The notes below the pieces were generated by a model. The model worked only from the letters and a program-made list of their open reading frames with translations. It was not told where the DNA came from and ran no database searches. A stretch of DNA of 16,646 nt. Source: Gonium pectorale. Lineage: Eukaryota; Chlorophyta; Chlorophyceae; Chlamydomonadales; Volvocaceae. Location: positions 449,418-466,063 of the forward strand of contig LSYV01000057.1 in the NCBI GenBank assembly GCA_001584585.1. The letters run 5' to 3'. Shown here one piece after another: positions 1-11,300 of the stretch; the stretch's first letter is position 1, and every line of letters starts with the position of its first letter. Both the position numbers and the translations under genes were made by a program.

Positions 1-3
1 AGT

Positions 4-60
4 CAGGCCAGCTCGGCCAATCTCGTCCAGCCAGGCCAGCTCGTCCAACTCCGGGCCAGC
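4..60. repeat. 28-bp imperfect tandem repeat at the window edge
   Basis: CAGGCCAGCTCG occurs at 4-15 and again at 32-43, each followed by CCAA and a C-rich stretch; GGCCAGC recurs at 54-60. The array may continue outside the window to the left. Confidence 0.55.
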
Positions 61-663
61 ACCACCACTATAAAGGGGCTGCCCAAACATGAACATGGTT
101 TGGCACCCGCCTCACTCAGCCCTTCCCCCCCCCCCTTCACAAGGGCGATATGCATGCTGGGCTTCGCTCGGCGCTAACAACAGACAACGGTCAACATCCA
201 ACGATAACAAACAAGGCAGTTACCCCGGGTTACTTCGGGGGTGCTGGGCACGAAACACAACGACCGACCCATGGGACGTTCGTCACCCTTGCACTGCCAT
301 TGCATGGGCTCGATGCGGGTTAGTTACGTCAACGTCAACGAAGGCAAATACATACGAAAAGGCATCAAGTTGTTCTTGTCCGGACATCCCGGAGGTGCGG
401 ACGCATGGGAACACCATACAATAAGAGGCATGATCGCAGCAGCCAATAAGTCAGATAAACCGATAATGCAGGAGCACCGTTGCTCAACGATTGATAATCA
501 GACTCACGTAGCTGGCTCAGTTGCCGGACCGGGCATGCAAGCAACCGCAGACTCGGCGGCGCAGCAACAGATCGCCAGCAATTTGAAAATACACCGATAT
601 ATAGAGGTAATGCGAACATCAAGAGGACATACGGATGTAGATACTGCAGTTTCGCATTGACTG

Positions 664-706
664 ACGGATGTATGGCCCGGGAACGGATGTACGGCCCGGG
701 AACGGA
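664..706. repeat. 19-bp tandem repeat, two copies plus a partial third
   Basis: Copies at 664-682 and 683-701 (ACGGATGTAYGGCCCGGGA) differ at one base, and ACGGA follows at 702-706. Each carries CCCGGG. The repeat lies just downstream of the gene's stop codon, in the 3' flank. No function is visible. Confidence 0.8.
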
Positions 707-831
707 CACGACCTAAACACGGACGCACGGCAACGCGCGCCATGCCGCCAGGAAGAACGTTGCTTCCAGAAGGTCAACCCGCATCAAGACACCGCGGTAG
801 GGGGGTGGCATGGAAGACGTTCGCCTGCCGT

Positions 832-2320
832 TTACACGGGCAGCGTCGTGCTGAAGGCCTGGGCAATGCCACCGTGGCACTGCGCGGGGAGAGGAGAAGA
901 GAGGGTGTTGTAATGAGGGGTGTGAGCGCAGGGACAGGAGATCTGGTCGTCAACATGCCTACACGTGGTGGTGAGCGTGCCTGTCTACCCCACAGCAGCA
1001 TACACGATGTGTACCCATCAGCGCCCCGACTCCTGCATACCGTCCAGAGCTGTACGATTGCGCCGCTGCGAGTTGAGGCAGAAACGGACAGTAGGGGCAC
1101 CGCACGTCAATGAACGACGCACTTTGATGAACACGGGCTGATGTTGTCCTAGAGGGAAAATCTGTTCATCAGTCTGTGCCCGCAATATGCGCTTCCATAT
1201 GCATGGGGCGGGGCGTGCAGCGGCTTCTGCGCTCCTGCTGGGTCCCTTTGCCAACACGTACCTCGGCACGCCGTATGACACACACATACACACACCATGT
1301 TTTCTGCATGCCTGCCACTGTCATACATCCGCAACCCCCACCCGGGCGCGCCCTTTCGCCCCCCGCTTCGTAGAACACCCCCTATCACTCACCTCGAGGT
1401 GGTGGCGCCAGCCACGTCCAGGCACATCCCGGTTGCTGCGCAATGGACAAGTTGGGTCAGAGGGCAAAGAAAGGGTCACAGGTGGCCGAAGACCAGCACG
1501 GGCTTCCGGCGGCGCGAGCATACACGATACACCCGACAGTGGCACAAACGATTATAAGACAGAGGGTACATGCCATTTTGGCAGAAGCGTGGCAAAGCGC
1601 CTCCATACAAACACTTACTGTGCATGGGCTTGACGCTGATGCCGCCGTTGTAGCCGGAGGTGATCTGCGGACGCGAGCAAGGCAGGGCGCCAGTACGGAA
1701 CTCTACATGCCAGCGTCCTTCATTCCATCACGCACCAAGCAAAGCGTATGCTGCAATCGGAGGGCTGCGTGCATGCGTCGGAGCGCCGGAGCACAGAGAG
1801 GTAAGCCCGCGGCATACGCAGCGGACAGTGGGACCGCCGGCCCCACTTACACTCCACAGCTGGTTCATGGCGCCCGAGACGCAAGCCTCAATGGTGATAC
1901 GCGTGCCGCTGCCGGTGCCGGAGCCCTTGGCGGAGACGCAGAAGCCGGACATGGACTTGATCGTGTAGGCGTTGGTGCCTGCAGACGAGCAACGAGAGCG
2001 CGCACCGGCCAAATGCGTCACCGAAAGTGCGTGTCACCTCCTCGCGACTGCGTATTCCCGCAGCAACACACAAGTCCGGACTCATGAACCGACCCTCAGG
2101 GGCCAGCCAGGCCCTCTGCGCCTGGCTGCGCCGGTCCCTACATCCACCGCGCCGCGCGCGCTCGCGGCGCCGCCCCACCTGCCGACGTGATTTGAAAGCT
2201 CTGGCCCGTGGACTCGTCGCACTCCCACTGCTGGATGTACGAGCCGGCGGTGGTGCCCGTCACGGCCAGGCAGCGGTCGTCGGTGGTGGAGGTCTTGATC
2301 ACCTGGGTGGTGCTCCTCGT
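832..2320 (-). other. R-type (ricin-B-like) beta-trefoil lectin domain 2 (C-terminal)
   Basis: The domain spans exons 2179-2351 (rest), 1851-1978, 1619-1664, 1393-1435, 1123-1148 and 832-879. Alpha has RCLAVTGTTAG, then QWEC and Q1182-S-F1184. Beta has FCVSAKGSGTGSGTR, then EAC and Q1229-L-W1231. Gamma has MCLDVAGATTS, with its second Cys and Q-x-F in the last exon (CHGG..AQAF) just before TAA. The two beta subdomains of domains 1 and 2 are clearly similar (SGTxSGTR and NQxWS), so the trefoil was duplicated. The last two introns give a frame problem: exon 1393-1435 ends with two codon bases, but the frame that fits the lectin pattern in exon 1123-1148 needs one. The gamma 2 end may therefore be broken, or may contain a sequence error. 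Confidence 0.82.
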
Positions 2321-5300
2321 GGGCAGGTCCAGTGTAAACACCTGTGCCGGGCTGCGGTGTGCGGTGTGCACGGGGGCGGACGGGGAGGGCGGCGTGGGAG
2401 TACTGAACAGGACAGCAGGGCCAGGCGAGGGAACGGCAGGTAGACCCTACCTCAACAATCTGACAACCAGTACCGGGTGATGTAACGTTTCACGTGCCCA
2501 TGATTGTTGTGCGGTGTCTCCCGTGCGTTTCCCCTCCCCTGTTCGCCCTGCATGCGCCGCCGTGTTCGGTTGCTAAACCGTCCATGCCTAGGCACGGCAG
2601 GCTTTCACTGGCTCCCTTGTTGCCAGTCACCCTGGCATGGCTGGCATGCAAGTTTGATATCGGCGCACCCCTGCCAAATCCTAACCCCCCTATCGCGCTC
2701 GTGGGCGCCCGACTCGTCCGCCATGCATGTATGCCGACTGCACCAGCACACCAGCGCCAGGTCTTCAACCTAATCATGGGAGGGCCCGCAGGCATTCGAC
2801 CCCGTCCAGAGATGGACGCCAGGCCGCCCAACTCACGTGCGGTTGCATGTCCACAGTTGCACCTGCAGCAGCGGGAAGGGACGTGGGGATGGACGGGGCG
2901 CATGCTTGAGGATGGGACCCGGACACACACAAGGGGACATTACCGTCGCGGCGGCTGGACAGACACTGCTTTACAACATCAAGTTACAGTCTATTGCTTG
3001 TTTGGATCTACATATGGGGCAGGATCTGGGGCGATATCGGCGGATTGTGGGCCTGGTTCTCATCCATCGTCATGGCTACGCATCCTGCGGGTGGCCCATG
3101 GGTCACCCATACCGCCTTACATCCTCACAGCGCGCCCTCGTCCCCGTGCTTGCCCAGCCAGACTCCCGCCACCCGGCTCACCTGGGCCTTGTCAGAAGCG
3201 CTGGCTCCGTTGATGTCGAGGCACATGCTGCGGTCAGCAACACACACACACGCACACTTACGCTCGTCGTATGCGTTTTCCTTTTCAACACACGCACACA
3301 CACGGGCATAACGCACATTCGCACACGCACATTCGCATGACGTAACACACGGGCATAACGGGGGTTCACGGGCTGCCGGCTAGGGAGCCTTGCTCGCTAA
3401 ACCCTGACCTGTTTCCTGCACTCCGCATCGCATACGTAACACATGGGCATAATGTTGACGTCGGACCCGCGCAACTCCCCCAGTATCCCCAGCTTCTTGC
3501 GGGACGCTCGTTCGTTCGACAGAAGCACATGACCTTCCACGCTGACGCGCTCTAGAATCATGCTCTCGAAGTGGCCAAGTGGCGAAGCGACCATGACACG
3601 CTGTAACGCCTCTTACCCGGCGGCATTGGTGGGGCTGAGCGTGTAGGTACCGCTGTCGTAGGGTGTGACCGACCACGCCTGGTTGGTGGCGCCGGAGGAG
3701 CAGGCGGCGAGGGCGACCCGGGTGCCGCTGCTGGTGCCGCTGTCTTTGACCGCCACGCAGAGGGGGGTGGCGTCGTTGATGGTGGTGATGGTGTAGGCGC
3801 CCGTCAGGGTCGACGTAAGGGTGAAGTACTGCGCGGCGGCATTGCGTTGCATTGGTTTGCATTGGTTTGCGTTTCAGAGAGCGCGTGTCGGGGGCTAGCA
3901 TCAAGGGACCAACAGCGGGAAACATCACGCGGAGACTGCTGTAGGAAGTCACAACTCGATCTGCTGGGCTGCTCAGCAGCACGCGCACCCACCCACCCAC
4001 GGTGCTCCCCCCCATCCACCACTGTGCCGGGCAGGTCCGTCCGAGCACGTCCCAAGCAATCAAGCACGCCCACGGCTAGTGTGTCAACCTCGTTCCAGTT
4101 GTCACAGCTGCCTTCCCCGCTTCTGGTTCTCTTTTTAACAGCAGCACGCGCGCGCGACTACGGCACGGTGCCGTACGCACCTGGCCAGTGCTGTTGCTGC
4201 AAGTCAGCTGCTGCAGGTAGGTGCCGTCCGCGTGGACGTTGTTCGTGATGTCGAGGCAGGACTTTAGGCTGTTTGTGCCGGTGCGGAGCTCCGTCGTGCT
4301 GATGACCGACGTCGCGTTGTCGACGGGGAAGGAGCAGCACGCGATGCGCATGCCGTTCATCGCTGTGTGTTTTGTGCGCGCGCGTGCGTGTGACGGGGGG
4401 GGGGGATGGGGGCGGGAGGGCAAAATGCGCGTGAGTGCGCGTATTCGGTGGGCGGGGCGGTCGTGAGATACCGGGGCTGGCTCGACATGCGGCTCAAGCC
4501 GCAGCGCACACATACACACACGGCATCTCACTCTGAACGAGCAGGCGCGTCGCAACCTATGAGCTACGCGTCGAGGCTCGACGCCCACTCTGCAAGCACG
4601 GCTTGGCTTACCAGTATCGTCGCTTGCTGAAACCGGGTCTTCGACCCGGACCTGCAGGCCGCAGATGTACGTGTTGCCTGGGCAGTACGTCCAGCCGGTC
4701 CAGCTGCAAGGGCCGGGTGAGGAGGCCGGGCGGGCGGGGCGTCAAGAGGCAAGTTGCGCAAGAGCCAAGAGCTACCGGGTGTCCCTTGTATGGTTTTGCA
4801 ATTGTGTAGGGTTGGGTTGCTATTGCGAGTTGTGCAGCAATAGGCCCACACCGGCTTATGCGCCCGCGCACGCTTTCGCTCAACGTCGGTGGGTGCGTGC
4901 GCAGTGGCCTTCCAGATGGGCGAAGTTGCAGGCGTGGGTGCAGGCTCGTGCTCTTTGGTACTGCTGTCGGTCGTCCAGGAGAACTCACTCTCCCCAGAAG
5001 CCGTAGTGTGCACTGAGGTCGCTCCCGCGGGCGTTGCTGCAGGTGAAGACGACCGAGTTGGCTGCCGTGTCGTCACCGCCCGGGCTCTCGATGCGCATCC
5101 TGGCGCCGACAAAGTAGCCTCCGGACGAGCAGGATACCGTCGACGTCCAGTCTCCCCAGAACCTGTCGCACATTCAGCGTGTGTGTGGTGGGGGTGGGAG
5201 GTCTGTCAGGAACCAAGAGCGACAACCACCGAGCTCAATGACCCACGGGTCACACCGCAAGAGAAAGGGAATGAATGCTTCTGCCCTAAACCCTAAAAAG

Positions 5301-8300
5301 GAAACGCTGCAATTGGGAGCCACACCAATTGGGGAGCCAGACTCATCAAGGCGGCCATCCGCCGGCGGAGCATGCGTGCCGCCTGCCTCACCCGCTCCCG
5401 TCCTCGATGCTGTTGGCGGTGCCGGTCATGCAGCCCACACTGATTCCGTTCAGGGCCGTGTCGTCGGCAGCGGAGTCGCTCTCAACGCGCAGCAGGAAGC
5501 TGTTGATGGGTAGGCCGACGGTCTTCAGCGATGAGGAGGCGGCGTCGTAGTAGGACTGGGTGCAGGGGAAGGAGGCGTCCTTCCAGTCGCCCCAGTAGCC
5601 GTCACCAACGCTCGTCCACCCGCCAACCTGGTTGGTCGCTGCGGATAGGCATGGGTGGAGAGGGATGCGGGACATGGTAAGCAGGTAGGGGAGGAGCAGC
5701 CCAGAACGAAAGCCGCAGGCACGAAGCCCTCTGAACCAAGCAAAATGCCAGTGGGCTTGTCGTATCACAGGCTCCTTGTTTGCCGGCGAGGCACAACAGG
5801 TGCACCTATCAGCAGGCCGATGCCTGCAAGGGGACATGGACGCGTCGTAGTTCCAACCGGACCTACGCGTGGGGTTGTCCGTCTCCTCCTTGACAGCAGC
5901 AGACCCCTGCAATTTACATAACGGTTAGGTGATTAGTGGATTGTCATACCGCGCAAGAGGCGGCCTTTTGCTACATGCCCACTACTTGGCGCCCTGATCT
6001 TGACGGTTTGCACAGCACAGTTACAGACCGGCAGAGCCCAGGAGAGCGCCGAGAATGAGGTTTCTTTGCGTGCGGCGGTGGTGTCACCCCACATACACTA
6101 TGCGCACGCCTAACGCACCCGAAGGTAGACGTTGCTCACGATGTCGATGGACCCAACGACGACCCACACGTTGATGAATGTCAAACCCACGGACGCCTCC
6201 AGCGTGACCTGGAGGGAGCCAGCAGTGTTACCGTGGCGCATCTTACACGTCGCCTCATGTCGGATCTCAGCTCACGGCGATCCACCACATGCTTCGGGTG
6301 ATCGTATCCTGCACAGAATCGAATCCACGGGTGGCGCACTAGATCCCACCCCCCACACTCCCAGGCGAGCATGGCAGTGTGCACACTTACTGAGGCGATC
6401 CAAATGCAGCACGAGGAGAAATCCATCTCAAAGCTCAGCTCGGCCTTGAAAATCAGGAGGTTGAGGCTGCGGGGCACCGAGCAGAGGGGGGTTGTTCAGT
6501 CCGTGGGCAAGCTGAGCGATGACAAGGGGCAGGTGCGGGACGACCAGATAGGATTGGGGCGAGGGGGTTACAAACTTTAGGCTAACTCCAACTAAGCTAG
6601 GGCAAGCCAAAATGCTGGCGATGCCCTCTTACGGCGCAAACCTCGCAAAGGGATGCAGCACGCGCGTGCTGCTGCGTCATCCAAAAACGACAACCCCGAC
6701 TGCATGCCGCCAAGGCTTGCAAGAGCCGCAGCTTACATGAGCGACGCCTCGATAAAGAAGTAGTGGTCCTTGTAGTTGTAGCCCACGCAGGCGGACGCAA
6801 TGTCAATCGACACGTTGATGCCAATCTGGGAAGGGGAGGGGGCACGCGCGGGTACGCAAGGGGGTGACGAAGGCGCACGACAGCTAGCGAGGGTTGTGCG
6901 GCAGCGCGCACAGGTCGCGATCCGCTAGCACCTCAAAGCGCCGGTTCCGACGCGCAATCCCCGATTCAGTGGTCTTTTTCCCGTACAATTCAGGATTTTG
7001 GTACCATCGGCAACTCCGCCAGCCTGGCTGACAGATGCGCCGTCCTAGACAAACATCCACTCGATCGGACCGACCGGGTCGTACCAACCGTTCAGCCCCT
7101 ACCCCCATCGCTTGGCCTACATCCTGCAGACCGTTTCGTGCGGCCGCGGTCCCCCCAAGAGGCCGCTCACAGTCAGCACGGCCACCACACACCTTCTTAA
7201 CGAGCCAGTTTTCCTTGCTGAGTCCGACGCCCACTGCCACGCAGCCCTTGACCTTGGACTCGCCTGCACAAGACGAGGCGTGGCCTTCAACGTGGGCGTA
7301 CCAGTACTTGCACGCAGGGGCAGGGCGCGCAGCCCGAGACCGGCAGCGCAAGTGCTCACGTTGCTACGCACATGTACGCAACACGCAGCACCCCTCCTGC
7401 GCCCTGCCCCACTTACATGTATCCAGCTCCAGCGAGCCCGCCAGGGTGACGGGCCCCACTGCACGCGTGGAGGGTACACGGGTCATCCGTTTCACACCAC
7501 CTTACTGACTGTATGTACGAGAGGTGGCTGCATTAGAGGGTGTTTGACGCCCATCCCTTGCTGCCTTCTAACTGGAGCGCAGAGCTAGAAAGGTATTTCG
7601 CCCACGTAGGGTACGTACGGGCGGGGCTCCCGAGCATGCCAGGTGCCCAGGTGCCATGACAGACGTACCGTTGCCTCCACAGCCGACCGCGAGTGCCCAT
7701 GAGCCGGTCCTGCAGGGGAAGGGAACATGCACGCCACGTTGCCACCGCATCGCACTCGATCGCCCGTGTGGACAGACATGCCACCCGTGCGCACATGACG
7801 CGGCAGCTGTGCTAGCGTGGCAGTAGCGTACGGTGGGTGCCCCACCATGAACGAATGACAACAGACTCACGTATACCACGCGACGTCAATGCTGCAGGCG
7901 GCCACGGGGATGGAGAAAGATGTCTTGACGCCGCACTCGGATCCGAGCGCCTACGAAATGTCCGCGAGGAGAAAGGACGGCACAATTGATTCAACCCGGT
8001 GAGGATATACGGCTGAGATGCTGAGGCAATAGCTTCGACATCGGCTGCAGATCGGCCGCCCCGTTCGCACATGCCCCAGACACACGCCGGTTGCCGGTTA
8101 GAAACTGCCCTCGCAGAACTTAATAGACATTCTTATCAGTAGTGTATGAAAGCAAGCCAGTCAGCGGGAGGCGTGCATCCGGTGCGGGCTCAGGCGTTGA
8201 TCCAAATCGACTTCAAATGTCGTGTGATGCCGTACATATCCGTACGGCAACGCCACACCTCACCGCACCGCACCGCACCACAACGCAACGTCCGCCACCG

Positions 8301-11300
8301 CCCGCCGATGGCTGCACAGGCGCCCCCCTCGCTACTTCTGCTACGCATGCACATTTCGCTCGCCGCGCTCACCCGGCGGACCGCGGCCTCCATACGCCTG
8401 GCGGGGTGCACTCCGCCGTACATATCAAGTGCCCACTGTGGCCAGTTGCCGGTACCTGTCATACACAAGAGGGCGATTGTCACGTGTCGGAACCGAACAA
8501 CCGCGGCATGCATGTGCCATCCGCTGGCCGGCCGCCCTCGACGCACACATCGCCCTGCGCTGGGCGCCTGGCCCCCAGCTGCCATCGCGGGACCCAAACA
8601 CATCCAGCCGCGTCCAGCCGCACCGTTGACGTGGTCCAGCCGCTCCCACACTTGCGCCAGCACAGCAGTCTCAGCAATGCGGCGGCGGCTAGTTTCCTCG
8701 TCGACTGCGAGCAGCGGGTAGCAACAACCACAGGCGGTGTCAGTGACGTGAGCCGGACTGGACATCTATCTTCGGTTGGCGCTAACAGCCCGAGCAAGGA
8801 AACCCCCCATGCGCTGGGCCGGCTGGCTGCTAGCATGCACACGGCAATCATGACGTTCCCCTCGAATGGCCGGGGGGCCGTCTCACCCGCCTACCCCACA
8901 AGCCAGAACCCCATGCCTCAATGCCACTCCTTGCGACGCCCCCACCCCACCCAACCCGCGCGATGCCACACGCTCCCACCGGCGGGCATGTCAATCGCCA
9001 CGACAGAGCCGCGGACCATGAAGGCCGACGAGAGGCGCGGCACGCTCGGGTAGTTGGGGCACGAGCCGTTGTTTGCTGGCATTTGGTACAGTGCGGGCGC
9101 GGCCTCAGGGCTGGTGCTGTCGATGGAGACGAACTCGAGCACATCCATCATAACCGTGCCTGTGTGGCGAGGGCGCAGATGATGAGGGGGCCATATGTGG
9201 GTACTTATGGACCTCTAATTGACGTGTGTCGGAATCGCCTCAGCAATAGGCAAACAGGCGCAACTACGTACAGACCCACGGCTTGCATATGCAAGCACCG
9301 ATATTCCCACTCGAGCCCCGACTCGAGCCGCAACTGTCCCGACTGACCGATGTCCCTATGGGTGAACTCGAACCGCAGCGGGGTGTTCGTGTCCAGAGAG
9401 TCCCAGTAGTCCTGCCCGCACGTATGGGGCCGACGGGGCGGGCCGGGGCGGGGCAAGCACACGGGCAAAAAGGCGTCAGTGCAAGCCGACGAACGCGCTC
9501 CCGGCGGCAGCAGCAGCGGCAGCAGCAGGGCCGCACGTTCATACGGCCTGGTGCGGCAACATATACCGCAAGGTAGGCGCGATGAGGCCCGACGGGCCGA
9601 CTCAGCACGGGCCCCGTTTCGGCGAGATATTGGCGGCGGCGCCCAGGCGAGCGAGCGGGCAAGAGTCTCGGCTGCGAGCGAGGCCTGCTGATGTGGGACC
9701 CTGATGACTTACAATGTGCATGACGCCGGTCAGGTTGTTCTGGCTCGACGGCTGGACCACGTACATCTCGAAGTGGCGGGCGAGCCTGCCGCAGGGGGCG
9801 GGGCACAGGACACGGCAGCGGTTCTGAGCGGCAGGTGTGACCGTAATGCGCATCCCACTTCGCATGCCACCGTGCGTCGCCCGTCCTCGCATGAGCGGGC
9901 CACAGCGCCAAGCGCCCTGCTGCCAGGCCCTGCATACACCAATGGCTGTAGCGAGTCTTAAGTTGCAGCAGGCTTGTCCTGAGTACTCGAATGCCGACTC
10001 ACTTGTCGCCAACGGTGTCGATGCCTGTGTAGGTGTAGTTCAAGACGCTGCTGGCGTTGAACCCGGCCGCCCCGGTCGTCGAGCTCGAGTAGTTGCTGCA
10101 GAAGTACGTCATGACGGGGTTCGTGCTGTCCTCGGGCAAAACCTGAGCGCCCGGACAACCCATGCGCGTTAGCTCCAGCGCATGCGCTTCAAATTGGTGG
10201 ATGTATTGGCCAATGAGGCATTGCTGTCAGATCCTACTCTCCTCGAAGTAATTTCCCGGTGGCAGGCCAGGTCCCCCATCGTCGGGGGTACTGTAACGAA
10301 GTCTGTCTGCCCCTCTGTCAGACAGCTCTGGGCGGCCAAACGCATATCCGGGTGCAAAGACGAGCTGAGGTGAAGCGCGCATCACTGGATGAACGCCCAC
10401 GGCTCCTCAACACGAATGGGTATGGGCACGAAATCCACGGATGGGCAGGTGCAGCGCACAAGCGACCGTACGCGCGCCAACACTCTGTACCCACGTTCTG
10501 CTGCCAAGAGTACACGGTCTTGCCGGACATGACCTCGATCTTCTGCCAGAACGGGTAGATCGGGAAGTCGTACACGACGCGGGCCTTGCCGTTGAATGCG
10601 TACGTCGTCTCGGTGCTGAAGCGCAAACGGTATGAATGCAGGAGGGACGGGGCGGTGAGCAAGAGAAGGGAATCCAGATCTTCGGAATTGAGATGATCCA
10701 CCGGCAACACAGCAGGTAGCTAGGGGAGCACAGCGCCGTTATCCCGACCAGTCCCACTTACTGGGTCATGTAGCGAGCGCTTTTGTACAGCTCAACTCCC
10801 GCCAGGTCCGAGATGTCCCAGTCTGGTTGTACGGTGACGTCAGGCGGCGCGCGGTGACGCAAGGGGACAAAAGCGGACTTTTGGCACGATGTCTCGAGGT
10901 CTATCGGCACGCGAAGGGACACACGCACACGCATACACGCATGCAGTAATGGCAGCGCTATTTGATGCAGCTGCAAACGCACTGCGGGGCCGCAGATGTG
11001 CTGCATACATAGGCTAGGTGGCGAACATTACAACTGACTAGCGTTGAAGGCACCGCACGAGCGAAAGCTTGATGCCGCCAACACACGCCTTGAACGCACG
11101 GTACGCACGGCCTTCGTACCTGCCAGGGCCCTGCCAGACGGGGAAAGAAAGGGAAGAAGCGAACGGAAGTTAGTTACAGGACATAACGGTAAGCGAAAAA
11201 CACGCACATAAGACGGCCAAGGCGGAATTCCGTGCTCGCGGGTCCCGTGCGCCTGGACAACGTCCTGCCGTGTCATGCCTACCGGCTGCGGCGGCTGCGG

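Larger units (their letters stand above)
1..831. other. Downstream flank of the gene; no other gene recognised
   Basis: On the minus strand this is the 3' UTR and beyond. The poly(A) signal common in chlamydomonad algae (TGTAA) is not found here, except where it overlaps the stop codon itself (836-832). The real 3' end is therefore undefined. A C11-type run lies near 124-135, and a TATAAA on plus is at 69-74. Open frames on plus (for example 241-660) have no protein-like text, and other frames are open too, so I did not call them. Confidence 0.5.
2290..4290 (-). other. R-type (ricin-B-like) beta-trefoil lectin domain 1
   Basis: The domain spans exons 4181-4362 (second half), 3617-3828, 3182-3227, 2837-2862 and the start of 2179-2351 (residues about 1000-1140). 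The three trefoil subdomains are all visible. Alpha has CLDITNN, then LQQLTC and a closing Q1037-Y-F. Beta has LCVAVKDSGT, then AAC and Q1087-A-W1089. Gamma has MCLDINGAS, then VQLWTC and Q1135-V-F1137. These are the Cys pairs and Q-x-W/F motifs of CBM13/R-type lectins, which bind galactose, GalNAc or xylan-type sugars. No ribosome-inactivating chain or other enzyme is attached. Sequons are at N992 (just before the domain), N1033 and N1130. Introns fall inside subdomains, with one right at the Gln of the alpha Q-x-F motif. Confidence 0.92.

Noticed and set aside
69..74. TATAAA on plus as a promoter
   Set aside because: No supported plus-strand gene follows, and the nearest ATG is only 15 bases downstream. 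It is probably chance.
832..4362. Toxin gene (ricin-like)
   Set aside because: Only the sugar-binding trefoil fold is present. No ribosome-inactivating or other catalytic chain is encoded, and R-type lectin modules are widespread in non-toxic proteins.
6884..7351. 155-codon open frame on minus running past exon 24 into its upstream and downstream introns
   Set aside because: Only the part at 7193-7263 has protein-like text and good splice sites. The rest is intron read-through and does not fit the phase chain.
8142..9053. 303-codon open frame on plus
   Set aside because: It overlaps well-supported minus exon 8980-9159 and the flanking introns. The text is low-complexity, His/Pro/Thr/Arg-rich and not protein-like, so it is a composition effect.
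10823..11119. Reading YEGRAYRAFKACVGG downstream of the 11-nt exon as coding
   Set aside because: It reads smoothly but needs a weaker acceptor choice and a poor donor to reach exon 14 in phase. The microexon solution has strong sites on both sides.
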